From the NCBI RefSeq assembly GCF_003201775.1, contig NZ_QJJZ01000008.1, positions 108,425-172,424 on the forward strand: a stretch of 64,000 nucleotides of DNA. The letters are read 5' to 3'. Source of the stretch: Arenibacter sp. ARW7G5Y1. GTDB taxonomy: Bacteria; Bacteroidota; Bacteroidia; Flavobacteriales; Flavobacteriaceae. How positions within the stretch are numbered: the stretch's first letter is position 1; each line of letters begins with the position of its first letter. Below the pieces are notes generated by a model that was not told the DNA's origin, ran no database searches, and saw only the letters and a program-made list of their open reading frames with translations. The position numbers and the translations under genes are program-made. This document shows, piece after piece, positions 44,061 to 53,243 of this stretch.

Positions 44061-45302
44061 ATGGGCAATAAATCATTGATTAAGAAAATTCTATTGGGAC
44101 TAAGCGCGGTAGGCCCGGGGCTTTTTCTTATTGGGTATAATATTGGAACGGGTAGTGTTACCACAATGGCCAAGACGGGTGCCGAATACGGTATGAGCCT
44201 TTTTTGGGCATTGGTACTGTCCTGCGTTTTTACCTATATTTTAATGGTTGCCTATGGCAAGGTTACCTTGGTTACGGGAAGGACTGCCCTGTTTAATTTT
44301 AAACAGGAGTTTAAATGGGGCTGGATACTTTCGCTTTATATTATACTAGTGCTCATAATTGGCGAATTATTGGCTCTTATGGGGGTAATGGGAATTGTGG
44401 CCGATTTGGTGCAGGAAGGGGTGCGCTTGGCGTATAACGGAGTGGTAATTCAAAGAGGGTGGATCATCCTGTTTTTTGTGATAATCCTGTCATTCTTTTT
44501 ATGGTTTGGCCGGTATAAGGCCTTTGAAAAAGTATTGACGGTTTTGGTTATTTTGATGGGACTGTCCTTTGTAGTCGTTTTTATAATGGTCCGTCCCGAT
44601 ATGGCCGATATTATGTCCGGCATGGTTCCGAGTATTCCGGACACACCAGGTGCCTTGGGGCTTATTGCTGCCATTACGGGAACCACTTGTTCGGCGGCTG
44701 TTTTTGTAATGAGAAGTACGGTGGTGGCGGAAAAGGGATGGGGTATAAATGATCTAAAAAAGGAAAAAACCGATGCTTTTGTCTCGGCTTTTATGATGCT
44801 TTTATTGAGCGGTGTCATCATGGCCGTTGCCGCGGGAACCTTGCACATTTCGGGCATGAAACTAGACAATACGGTAGAGATGATATCCCTCTTTGAGCCT
44901 TTGGGGGGCAAATTGGCAGCTTTTGTTCTTATAATAGGGATTACAGGAGCCGGACTTTCCACTATATTTCCGATTGTGCTAATAGCCCCATGGCTAGTTG
45001 CCGATTATAGGGGGACTCCAAGAAACATTCATTCCACCTCGTCCAGAATGCTGATATTCGGCGCTTTGGTGTTTGCTTTTGGGACCGTTTTTTTAGAGGA
45101 AAGGCCACCGGCGCTTATGGTGTTTTCCCAGGCTTTTCAGGCTTGTATCCTGCCAGCCGTAGCGGTACCTATGTTTATTTTGATAAACAGACATAAATTG
45201 ATGGGCAATAACAAGGCTGGTACCAAGCTTAATTTAGGCCTAGTGGCCGTAATCCTATTTTCACTGCTTACCACCTGGTTTGCAATTGCAGAATTTATTT
45301 AA
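44061..45302 (+). CDS. Nramp-fold membrane carrier lacking the metal-binding motifs
   Basis: The 413-residue protein has about 11 membrane helices and clear Nramp landmarks (GPGLFLIGYNIGTGS, TMAKTGAEYG, GRYKAFEKVL, LIAAITGTTCSAAVF, GAGLSTIFPI). The canonical TM1 DPGN is replaced by G29-T30-G31-S32 and the TM6 MPH by S211-A212-A213, so the known divalent-metal ligands are gone. It lies between a NagA-like and a NagB-like gene, 10 bp before the latter. An organic, probably amino-sugar, substrate is my inference. Confidence 0.85.
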   Translation: MGNKSLIKKILLGLSAVGPGLFLIGYNIGTGSVTTMAKTGAEYGMSLFWALVLSCVFTYILMVAYGKVTLVTGRTALFNFKQEFKWGWILSLYIILVLIIGELLALMGVMGIVADLVQEGVRLAYNGVVIQRGWIILFFVIILSFFLWFGRYKAFEKVLTVLVILMGLSFVVVFIMVRPDMADIMSGMVPSIPDTPGALGLIAAITGTTCSAAVFVMRSTVVAEKGWGINDLKKEKTDAFVSAFMMLLLSGVIMAVAAGTLHISGMKLDNTVEMISLFEPLGGKLAAFVLIIGITGAGLSTIFPIVLIAPWLVADYRGTPRNIHSTSSRMLIFGALVFAFGTVFLEERPPALMVFSQAFQACILPAVAVPMFILINRHKLMGNNKAGTKLNLGLVAVILFSLLTTWFAIAEFI

Positions 45303-45312
45303 AAAAGTAACA

Positions 45313-46074
45313 ATGGAAAGATCATTTCAAATCGAAAATTTAGCAGTAAAAACCTATGGGGAAACAAAGGCCATGGGAGCAGCTGCGGCCGATTATGTGG
45401 CTGGAAAATTACGGGCGGCCATAAACAAAAAGGGTGCAGCCAATATTATATTGGCTACGGGAGCATCCCAGTTTTCGTTTTTAGAGGCGCTGCAGACCAA
45501 GGAAATTGATTGGGGAAAGATAACGGTATTTCACTTGGATGAATACAAAGGCATATCCGAAGCCCATCCCGCTAGTTTTAGAAAGTATCTTAAAGAACGT
45601 ATTTTGAATAGGGTAGCACCTAAAAAGATATATTTCTTAAATGGCGATGCACCAAATTTGGAATTGGAAATCAAAAACTATGAAGAGGCGTTGCAGGCAC
45701 ATCCAATAGACATTGCCTGCATTGGAATAGGTGAAAATGGACATATAGCCTTTAATGATCCCGCAGTGGCCGACTTTAAAGACCCCAAATTGGTAAAGGT
45801 GGTAGAGTTGGACGAGGCTTGTAGAAACCAACAACTTGGAGAGGGCTGGTTTCCAACTTTTGACGATGTGCCCAAAGAGGCCCTTACGCTTACCATTACC
45901 GCCATTATGAGTTGTAAGGCCATTAGTTGTGTAGTACCCGACGAAAGAAAGGCACAGGCCGTTTATAATAGCCTTTATGGGGTTATCAGTACCAACTGTC
46001 CGGCTTCCATACTAAGGACCCACCCCGAATCCGTCCTGTTTTTGGATAAAGGTTCGGCATCCATGATAAAATAA
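45313..46074 (+). CDS. Glucosamine-6-phosphate deaminase-like protein (NagB family)
   Basis: The 253-residue protein follows the NagB fold: ILATGASQFSFLEAL (phosphate loop), VFHLDEY (Asp76 and Glu77), and GIGENGHIAFNDP. The last motif changes the catalytic triad: Asn142 replaces the usual Asp before His144 and Asp149 replaces the usual Glu. Related forms with GENGHIAFNDP exist outside classical NagB. The start is the ATG at 45313; the upstream open frame overlaps the carrier gene. It is the last gene of the run. Confidence 0.88.
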   Translation: MERSFQIENLAVKTYGETKAMGAAAADYVAGKLRAAINKKGAANIILATGASQFSFLEALQTKEIDWGKITVFHLDEYKGISEAHPASFRKYLKERILNRVAPKKIYFLNGDAPNLELEIKNYEEALQAHPIDIACIGIGENGHIAFNDPAVADFKDPKLVKVVELDEACRNQQLGEGWFPTFDDVPKEALTLTITAIMSCKAISCVVPDERKAQAVYNSLYGVISTNCPASILRTHPESVLFLDKGSASMIK

Positions 46075-46139
46075 TCAGTCATGCATATCTGTCCCAATCC
46101 TTGATAGGATCAAAGGTCCGGACAAGATTTTCATTGGTG

Positions 46140-46484
46140 TTATTTTATGCTGAGGGCCTCGTGGTCGAAAGATATACCTTCCCAACCACTGATCATAAAA
46201 TTACGAATGTTTTGGTGGTCCGTACCCTTTGGGTGTTCCAGAACGTCTTTTCTGTAATAGGAACCAAAGCAGGCCAAGGTTTGCTCTTTGCTCAATTTGT
46301 GATGTTGTGCAAAAGAGAATACTTTACAGGATCCTGAATTTTGGCCTGCCTCATTAATAATTTCCCCATTGGAAAATCTTGTAGGGGAAAAATTATAAAA
46401 GGTGTCAATAATACCAATGGTGTCCCCAAAGGTTATCTCCTCGGGAGTCCTTCTCAGGGTGTCTAAAAATTCGTAAACCGTCAT
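46140..46484 (-). CDS. HopJ type III effector family protein
   Basis: The 114-residue protein matches the HopJ domain: ITFGDTIGIIDTFYNFSPTRFSNG, NSGSCKVFSFAQHHKLSKEQTLACFGSYYR, HQNIRNFMISGWEGI. The family is named after a Pseudomonas effector but is widespread in bacteria with no type III secretion, including here. No signal peptide. The function in Bacteroidota is unknown. It is convergent with the sugar run. Confidence 0.85.
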   Translation of the reverse strand: MTVYEFLDTLRRTPEEITFGDTIGIIDTFYNFSPTRFSNGEIINEAGQNSGSCKVFSFAQHHKLSKEQTLACFGSYYRKDVLEHPKGTDHQNIRNFMISGWEGISFDHEALSIK

Positions 46485-46693
46485 AGTTGGATGGGATTTT
46501 AGTTTAGCAGGTAAATTTAGATTATCCCATTAAGAATTAAGTTGGATTTGTGAAGTAAATTATTCAATAGATTCCCAAATGGGTTGGATACAAATTTTTT
46601 ATCTTTAGGGAATTGCAGGAAATTCAATTTGGTATTCCGTATTGCTGGTAGGGGTCCATTAACAATATTAATCAGAAAATAAAAAAATCACTC

Positions 46694-47287
46694 ATGAAAC
46701 AACTAATTCTAGGTATGCTGCTATTAACGGTGCTTCCTTTTATGGCGCAAGAAACTAACAAAGAAGTTCCTCCCAAGGAGATTCAAATCAAAACTGCTGT
46801 TTTGCCCGCCCCGGATGAAAAAAAGGATGGTGCTATGGTTTATGGATATAATAGTTCCGGGGAACTGGTTGTTTTGCGAAAGGGAACCAATAATCTAATT
46901 TGTATAGGGGACAACCCCAATAAGGATGGAATCAATGTGGCATGTTATTCCAAAAAACTGGAACCCTTCATGGCCCGTGGAAGAGAGCTGTCCGCGAAAG
47001 GCCTTACCGGGGAGGAGCGGGAAAAAATTCGAGAAAAGGAAGTGGGTACTGGTAAATTGAAAATGCCCAAGGAGCCAAGTATGATGTACGTATATTATGG
47101 GAAATCCGAGGATTATGATATTACTACCGGAGCGCTGCAGAACGGTAAATTTAGATATGTTATTTACACTCCGTTTGCCACCACGGAATCTACAGGATTG
47201 CCGGACAAGCCCCATGCCCCTGGGATGCCCTGGTTAATGGATCCAGGAACGCATAGGGCGCACATTATGGTGGGGCCTTTTGATTAA
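46694..47287 (+). CDS. Secreted protein of unknown function
   Basis: The 197-residue protein has a signal peptide (MKQLILGMLLLTVLPFMAQ) and a mixed alpha/beta body (MVYGYNSSGELVVLRKGTNNLICIGDNP, SMMYVYYGKSEDYDITTG, YVIYTPFATTESTGLPDKPH, PGTHRAHIMVGP). I do not recognise the family. The regions around it (46485-46693, 47288-47538) hold no other gene. Confidence 0.75.
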   Translation: MKQLILGMLLLTVLPFMAQETNKEVPPKEIQIKTAVLPAPDEKKDGAMVYGYNSSGELVVLRKGTNNLICIGDNPNKDGINVACYSKKLEPFMARGRELSAKGLTGEEREKIREKEVGTGKLKMPKEPSMMYVYYGKSEDYDITTGALQNGKFRYVIYTPFATTESTGLPDKPHAPGMPWLMDPGTHRAHIMVGPFD

Positions 47288-47485
47288 AACGCTACTTCCA
47301 TTAAAAACAATTCAGGTCTGCGCTCCTGTTTTGGGCATATTTTGAATCATGTCCAATTGTTCCGTTTTGATATAAATATATTTAAAGCAGTTTATTAAAA
47401 CTAGGATGGCCTTCATCTGTTTGTACAGAATCGTCCATGTTGGAACAGGCTTGCACTTGCCTTGTTTTTATGCTAAATGGTTCTG

Positions 47486-47516
47486 TTGTTGCAATCTAAT
47501 TTAAACCTTACATTTG
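47486..47516 (+). promoter_or_regulatory. Promoter TTG-N20-TACATTTG before the SDR gene
   Basis: TTG at 47486-47488 and TACATTTG at 47509-47516 fit the Bacteroidota consensus with 20-base spacing. A second TTG lies at 47489-47491. The ATG is 22 bp downstream. Confidence 0.55.
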
Positions 47517-47538
47517 CAGGATTTTAATTTTTGGGAAA

Positions 47539-49110
47539 ATGGGTAGTAATAATCTGGCAGATAGGTGGGAGAATGTTGAGGAGACAATAAGCTCGGAGGA
47601 GATAGATCAGTGTATTTCCCTGCTAAATAAGTTGGTTTGTAACGGGCATAAGGTTTTTGAACTTCCAGAGGATAAAAGAGTGGCGTTGTTAAAGGCAGCC
47701 GGACAATTATCCAGGCCGGCCAAGAATGAATTTAAACAACGGAAGAAGGATGCGGCCAAGGCCGCAAAACGCAAAATGATAGAGCGCGATAAACATGCGC
47801 GGAAGGAAACAGGAATAAGAAGTGCCAGGGAAGCAGCAGTTTTTGTAGCCCCAAAATTGTTGGCAGCGCCCAATAAGAAATCTTCGGAAGAGCTGGAATT
47901 GGAATCCCCTAGAAACTGCTATGTCTGTAAAACTGTTTATACCAAGTTACATCATTTCTATGACGCCATGTGTCCAGAATGTGGAGATTTTAATTATGCA
48001 AAACGGTTTCAGACGGCCGATCTTAGTGGGCAGGTAGCCATAGTTACCGGGTCCAGACTAAAAATCGGCTATCATATTACCTTAATCTTGCTAAGGGCTG
48101 GTGCAACTGTGGTAGCAACTACAAGATTCCCAGTAGATTCCGCAATGCGTTTTTCCAAGGAAGAGGATTTTCACGAATGGGGACATAGACTAAAAATCCA
48201 TGGCCTGGACCTAAGACATATCCCTAGTGTTGAAATCTTTTGCAATTTTATAGAACAACAATACCACCGATTGGATATTTTGATCAACAATGCGGCCCAA
48301 ACGGTGAGAAGGCCCGCAGGCTTTTACCAACACCTAATGAAAAATGAGGGAGTTCCTTTTCAGGAATTACCTCCACGCGCACGGGAAGTGTTGTCCGATC
48401 ATGATTTCTGCTTGCAGGAACTAAATAACCTGGGCCAAGGTACAGCGAGTGCCCAAAATAATGCCTTGCCCGTTAATTGGCATGCACCGGAACCCGGTAT
48501 TGGTATAAGGGCGTCTGCAAAGCTATCCCAGATTCCCTACAGTTTTGATAGCTCCCTTTCTGCCAAGGAAGTTTTTCCCGAAGGCGAATTGGATGCCGAT
48601 CTTCAGCAAGTGGATCTGAGGAAAACCAATAGCTGGAGATTAAAATTGGGCGAGATAGAGACTCCGGAAATGATAGAAGTGCAATTGGTGAACGCCATTG
48701 CACCCTTTGTACTCTGTAATCGCTTGTCAAAGCTTATGCGTCAGGAAAATACAGGTAAGAAACATATTATTAACGTATCGGCCATGGAAGGAAAATTCCA
48801 TAGGTTTTACAAGGAGGATAGGCATCCCCATACCAATATGGCCAAGGCTGCGTTAAATATGATGACACACACTTCGGCTTTGGACTTTGCCAAAGATGGT
48901 GTTTATATGAACGCTGTGGATACAGGCTGGGTAACGGATGAGGATCCCATAGAGTTGTCCAAAAGAAAGGAGGAAGTCCATGATTTTCAACCGCCCTTGG
49001 ATATTGTTGATGGTGCCGCTAGGGTGTTGGATCCTTTGATAGATGGCATTAATACCGGTAAACATTGGTGTGGTAAGTTTCTAAAGGATTATCGTCCCAT
49101 AGACTGGTAA
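47539..49110 (+). CDS. Atypical SDR protein with N-terminal C4 zinc ribbon
   Basis: The 523-residue protein has a helical, Lys/Arg-rich N-terminus (about 1-120), a four-cysteine ribbon (Cys127, Cys130, Cys145, Cys148) and an SDR domain from about 163. The SDR motifs are off-consensus: VTGSRLKIG carries Lys175 where TGxxxGIG has Gly, and the Tyr of YxxxK is Thr432 (T-N-M-A-K436). The NNAAQ motif is kept and about 110 residues are inserted after it. NADPH binding may persist, but catalysis by the classical mechanism is doubtful. Its role is unknown. Confidence 0.85.
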   Translation: MGSNNLADRWENVEETISSEEIDQCISLLNKLVCNGHKVFELPEDKRVALLKAAGQLSRPAKNEFKQRKKDAAKAAKRKMIERDKHARKETGIRSAREAAVFVAPKLLAAPNKKSSEELELESPRNCYVCKTVYTKLHHFYDAMCPECGDFNYAKRFQTADLSGQVAIVTGSRLKIGYHITLILLRAGATVVATTRFPVDSAMRFSKEEDFHEWGHRLKIHGLDLRHIPSVEIFCNFIEQQYHRLDILINNAAQTVRRPAGFYQHLMKNEGVPFQELPPRAREVLSDHDFCLQELNNLGQGTASAQNNALPVNWHAPEPGIGIRASAKLSQIPYSFDSSLSAKEVFPEGELDADLQQVDLRKTNSWRLKLGEIETPEMIEVQLVNAIAPFVLCNRLSKLMRQENTGKKHIINVSAMEGKFHRFYKEDRHPHTNMAKAALNMMTHTSALDFAKDGVYMNAVDTGWVTDEDPIELSKRKEEVHDFQPPLDIVDGAARVLDPLIDGINTGKHWCGKFLKDYRPIDW

Positions 49111-49118
49111 TCCGTCTT

Positions 49119-50267
49119 TTAATTAAAAGCATCCTTCAGGGAAGGGTCTATTTCCACTGTTTTGCTTTTGGCGAAGCGGTAGGATACTCCAAAATTTATT
49201 AAATAATCGGCAAAGGCGGCATCTCCATTTCGGGGACTTCCGGTACTTATTTCGGTTTGTCTGTCCGTAACACTTTGTGGTCTATCCCTGCGTACGGCAA
49301 TAGGTAGATTTAGATTTAAGGTAAAATTCTGATACATATAGGCTATGCCAGGCTCTATGGACAGGACATTTCCAGGTCTACGAAAGCCTTGGTTGCCACC
49401 AATAATGTCCTTCACAGGTACGGCATCGAACCGGGCACCCAAGGACGTGGAAATAACATTGGACAAACTATAGCTAAGGCCTGTACGAACGGAATATTGG
49501 TCAGGTACAGCCATGATAGCCTCATTTTCCAAAATAGGGCTAAGCGTTTCCCTAAAGGTTCTGATGCCGTTGACTTCCCTTGGGTTGAAGAGGTAAAAAC
49601 CACCGCCATAGGCAAATAGCCCGGTACTAATTTTCTGATAAAATTGAAAATCGATGGAAAGTCCGAAACCGCCGTCACCAGGTTGAATGGATTGGTCAAC
49701 AGGGCGTACTTCAGGGTTGCCTTCTGGCCCTACATTGTAAAATACGTCGGTTGCATTATAATTCCCGGTGGGTAGCTTTACCCCTAAACCAATTGCAATG
49801 TTCTTACTGGGGTTCAAAACTGGATTTAATAGCCAATATCCAACACCAGCCCTTATATCGGCCAACCCCCTGGAAAAAGTACTGTTTCTTTCCTCCCTAC
49901 CGTGCTCGTAAAGGGACGATCTGGAATTTATTACGGTGGGTATGGTGATACTGGTGTAGAAACGGTTGGATATACCATAGGTAAGTGAAAAGTCCCACGC
50001 ATGCGAATAATTAATTACCTCTGTATTGTTGGCAACCCTATCGGCCTCCTCTTCCGTACCCCTAAAATGCCTAAAGGATTTGAAATATCTATAATTCATG
50101 CCAACCTGAAGGTTCCCCTTGCCTAAAAGGTTGTTTTCCAGACTGTTCCCTACACAGGAGGAAAAGTGTCTAATAGCTACACATCCTTGGGCACTCATTC
50201 TTGCGGTACCTAATACAAAGGCAATTAAAAGAATGCTTTTTGTACGGCATACGCATTTTAGTTTCAT
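49119..50267 (-). CDS. Outer membrane beta-barrel protein, phenol-degradation MetA-like family
   Basis: The 382-residue protein has a signal peptide (to MSAQ), no lipobox and alternating strands ending in aromatic residues, the last being INFGVSYRFAKS. The barrel strands (WDFSLTYGISNRFYTSITIPTV, ADIRAGVGYWLLNP, NIAIGLGVKLPTGNYN, TNSL) suggest a porin-like or transporter-like barrel. It lies behind the DoxX-like and haloperoxidase genes on the same strand. Confidence 0.75.
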   Translation of the reverse strand: MKLKCVCRTKSILLIAFVLGTARMSAQGCVAIRHFSSCVGNSLENNLLGKGNLQVGMNYRYFKSFRHFRGTEEEADRVANNTEVINYSHAWDFSLTYGISNRFYTSITIPTVINSRSSLYEHGREERNSTFSRGLADIRAGVGYWLLNPVLNPSKNIAIGLGVKLPTGNYNATDVFYNVGPEGNPEVRPVDQSIQPGDGGFGLSIDFQFYQKISTGLFAYGGGFYLFNPREVNGIRTFRETLSPILENEAIMAVPDQYSVRTGLSYSLSNVISTSLGARFDAVPVKDIIGGNQGFRRPGNVLSIEPGIAYMYQNFTLNLNLPIAVRRDRPQSVTDRQTEISTGSPRNGDAAFADYLINFGVSYRFAKSKTVEIDPSLKDAFN

Positions 50268-50432
50268 GGAAAGGAATTTAAGTAATTGTTTTCTTCTAAA
50301 AATCTTTATGATACCATAGGGCTAGATCCAATTAATAAAGGAAGTTTTATCACCCTTTGAAACATGCTCCATGCTACCATTATAATTATAGGACATTTTA
50401 CAATGTACGATACCGAAACCCTCTACGCAGCA

Positions 50433-50849
50433 TTAGGAAACCTTATTGTACGGCCTTTGATAAATCAAAAGTAGGGCACTGATAATTACGATATTCTTAA
50501 TTATGTACTGTCCTACCAAAGTGAGGGAAAATGGTGCCTTGGAAAAGGAAATTTCGGGAAAGAATACTACTGGAATAAAAGTGAGTACAAGGTGTATTAT
50601 GGCCGCAATGATAATTCTTTTGAGTTGAAGGTTAAAAATTAGGCATAGACCAATTACAACTTCGAATATGGCAAGTAATAATATCCCGATATTCTCAGGA
50701 AGGAGATCAAAGGTCAACAGTGAAATGGTCTGTTTTGCCAGCAAATCCGCCGGACTCAATCCAGGGAAAAATTTGAGAAATCCAAACCATAGGTATACTA
50801 TCCCTATGCTAATACTTAGCATTCTTCCATTTTTGGTCAATCTTATCAT
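50433..50849 (-). CDS. DoxX-like integral membrane protein
   Basis: The 138-residue protein has four membrane helices and a DoxX-like start (ISIGIVYLWFGFLKFFPGLSPADLLA). DoxX-like proteins are small quinone-linked or unknown membrane proteins. It sits between the haloperoxidase gene (84 bp away) and the barrel gene (165 bp away), all minus strand, so a small operon is plausible. Confidence 0.75.
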   Translation of the reverse strand: MIRLTKNGRMLSISIGIVYLWFGFLKFFPGLSPADLLAKQTISLLTFDLLPENIGILLLAIFEVVIGLCLIFNLQLKRIIIAAIIHLVLTFIPVVFFPEISFSKAPFSLTLVGQYIIKNIVIISALLLIYQRPYNKVS

Positions 50850-50933
50850 TTATTACGGTTTGTTGGTATTGGTTTTATTCAGTTAGATTGCGAATGTCCT
50901 TGATAAGAAAAACGGGTTTTATAAGCTTGGTGT

Positions 50934-52445
50934 CTATTGGTTGACCGCTGTTTCACCTTCCCCTATAAGCTTTAGGTATTTCTTATAATGGTGCCTAGCT
51001 ACTTGTCTGCCCAGTTCCAATCCTGCCACATTATCGGCCTGGATATGATATCCTCCCATTACTCTGGAAATTCCTGCCATTTCGGCTGTTTCGGTAAAAG
51101 TTGGGAATTTTATGACAACCGGGTCGTCAAGATTATTGGGCTCTGTAAGTGCTCCCGGAACCAGTTCAACTTCTGCCCCAAAATGGTCGTCCCCGGTAAA
51201 TAAGCGCAGGGCCTCGGCGCATCCTCCGCTAATGGTACTGTGGCCGGAAACGTAGCTGGGAAAAGGAGGGCAAAGAAAGGCATCGGGGGAGTAAGGCCTC
51301 CAATCCTTTCCCTTCATTTTTACCATACCTTTATCGGGTCCACCCCAAGCTTTAATTACCTTGTCCTGATAGTAATCGTGTACCAAAGCATAAGGGCGGG
51401 TATAATCATAGAACATTTTGGAATCCCAGCAAGAGATAAAGGCATCCATGGCAACGGATTCAACCAAAAAATACATTTTTACGTCTTGGTCCAAGGTATT
51501 GTTGTCCCGGGCAGATACGTCTTGTGCAAATTTCAACCAATGCCCGGCCTGTTGAACAGATTTGGGTCCATCTCGCATAAACTCTACCAAGGCTTTATTT
51601 TCTGGGGTTAAATTGGCTTGCAGGTCAATTACCTCCTGAACTTCTTTTTCCAATTGTTCGGAACCCACCATAGGAGGTGGTCCAGGTCTAAACTGATCCG
51701 CCGTCTCCAATAATAAAGGTTTTACTTTTTGCCAATATGGCGTTAGGCAGCCTGGATTGTACTTATTGCCGTCCTCATCTATAAAATACTTTGGTTGCCA
51801 TCTGTTGAGGTCAATATTCTTGTCAATGTCATTTACCGGTGAGTAATTGGTATAATCAAAGTAGGGCTGACCATTGGAACCTTCAACTTCCCCATATTGG
51901 TTGGAGCCATCATTTTTTCGGGCATTGATCACCATAGCTGCAGCCAAGTTTCCAATTCCTTCCGGGGTACTAGCATCCTTGGATTGATTATCTGGGTCAA
52001 GGCCCAAAGCGATCATTTTTTCCCTGAACATTGTACTGTCGGAATAATAGTATTCCTTCAAGGCCCTATACGCGGCATAACTAACGGCAATTTCCTTATT
52101 CTTAAGTGTTCTTTTGTTTTCAGGAAAGCGCTCTACGTCTTTTAGGTACAAGGGTTGTGCCTTGTCATCAAATCGTGTCCAGGCATCGAACATGGCAGTG
52201 CATATGAGTCCAAGATATCTTGAAGTAACCGTGGGCCTAGGCTTAAAGCGATCTGTATCCAAAGCAGTTCCTTCCAGGGCCATATAGGCCCATTGGTAAG
52301 CTACGTTGTCCTTCCCCCGTGGTTCATCGGCCATGGCCATCAGATTGTCCCCCAAATTTTTGGAAGTCTTGGATTGCTCCTTACAGCCCATCAATGCAAA
52401 AAATAATAGGGAAAGTATAGGTAAGAGAAGTCTTTGGTAGTACAT
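50934..52445 (-). CDS. Vanadium-dependent haloperoxidase, lipoprotein
   Basis: The 503-residue protein belongs to the PAP2/vanadium haloperoxidase fold. Vanadate-binding motifs: Arg in DYTRPYALV (near 348), SYVSGHSTISGG with catalytic His (near 402), and Arg plus axial His in SRVMGGYHIQADN (near 467). A type II signal (LFFALMGC) places it in the envelope. The start is the ATG at 52445; a TTG at 52469 is disfavoured. Marine flavobacteria use such enzymes to oxidise iodide or bromide with H2O2; which halide cannot be told here. Confidence 0.92.
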   Translation of the reverse strand: MYYQRLLLPILSLLFFALMGCKEQSKTSKNLGDNLMAMADEPRGKDNVAYQWAYMALEGTALDTDRFKPRPTVTSRYLGLICTAMFDAWTRFDDKAQPLYLKDVERFPENKRTLKNKEIAVSYAAYRALKEYYYSDSTMFREKMIALGLDPDNQSKDASTPEGIGNLAAAMVINARKNDGSNQYGEVEGSNGQPYFDYTNYSPVNDIDKNIDLNRWQPKYFIDEDGNKYNPGCLTPYWQKVKPLLLETADQFRPGPPPMVGSEQLEKEVQEVIDLQANLTPENKALVEFMRDGPKSVQQAGHWLKFAQDVSARDNNTLDQDVKMYFLVESVAMDAFISCWDSKMFYDYTRPYALVHDYYQDKVIKAWGGPDKGMVKMKGKDWRPYSPDAFLCPPFPSYVSGHSTISGGCAEALRLFTGDDHFGAEVELVPGALTEPNNLDDPVVIKFPTFTETAEMAGISRVMGGYHIQADNVAGLELGRQVARHHYKKYLKLIGEGETAVNQ

Positions 52446-52556
52446 GGTAGTTGGTTTTATTAATAACAATAGTAGAATTTTAGATGAAGTGAAAATTATT
52501 TTTTATACGAAATGATTATATTGCTTGATGAAACTGGTAATATATTGGATAAGATC

Positions 52557-53243
52557 ATGAAATGTTTAATTGTTGATGATGATCCGTTGATTTGTGATTT
52601 GCTTGAGCATTTTTGCAGTAAGATCAATGAGATAGCTGGTGTCACTACAACGGTATCCGGTTTTGAATCCATTAACCTTATTAATAGTACCTCCTTTGAT
52701 CTTATTTTTTTGGACTACAATCTACCCGATATTACGGGCAGGGATATATTGGACCTCAATTCCGATTCCGCCGTTATAATGGTTACTTCCAACAAAGATT
52801 TTGCATTGGATTCCTATAACTATCCCAAAATTGTTGATTTTTTGGTAAAACCCCTGGATTTCTCCAGGTTTTATAAGGGAGTTTTAAAAGCGAAGGAATT
52901 CATTTCCAATAATAGAAAAGTGCCCGAAAAGGATGCTAGATTGTTTATAAAGGAAGGTGGTAAACTGGTAAAAATAAAATTGAAGGAGGTCGCCTATTTT
53001 AAAGCGGAAGCAAATTACATTGCCATAGTTTTTAAAAACAAGAAGGTGTTGACACTTATGGCCCTAAAAGATCTTGAACCTAAACTTCCCGATTTCTTTC
53101 AACGTGTACATCGCTCTTATATCATTAATCTCAATATGATAGACGTGATACATACAGGTGCCGTGGAAATAAATAAGGAACACGTCCCTGTTAGTCAACG
53201 ATATGCCACTGAATTGCTCAGGAAGATCCAGCTTTTAAATTAA
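52557..53243 (+). CDS. LytTR-type response regulator
   Basis: The 228-residue protein has a receiver domain (CLIVDDDPLICDLLEHFC, phospho-Asp in IFLDYNLPDITG, Lys in DFLVKPLDF) and a LytTR DNA-binding domain (DARLFIKEGGKLVKIKLKEVAYFKAEANYIAI, FFQRVHRSYIINLNMID). I chose the ATG at 52557 (MKCLIVDDD); a frame start at 52512 adds 15 residues. It is divergent from the haloperoxidase and ends 26 bp inside the facing kinase gene. Confidence 0.92.
   Translation: MKCLIVDDDPLICDLLEHFCSKINEIAGVTTTVSGFESINLINSTSFDLIFLDYNLPDITGRDILDLNSDSAVIMVTSNKDFALDSYNYPKIVDFLVKPLDFSRFYKGVLKAKEFISNNRKVPEKDARLFIKEGGKLVKIKLKEVAYFKAEANYIAIVFKNKKVLTLMALKDLEPKLPDFFQRVHRSYIINLNMIDVIHTGAVEINKEHVPVSQRYATELLRKIQLLN

Noticed and set aside
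44061-45302. Annotation as a divalent metal transporter
   Set aside because: The fold matches Nramp but the ligand motifs DPGN and MPH are absent, so metal transport is not claimed.
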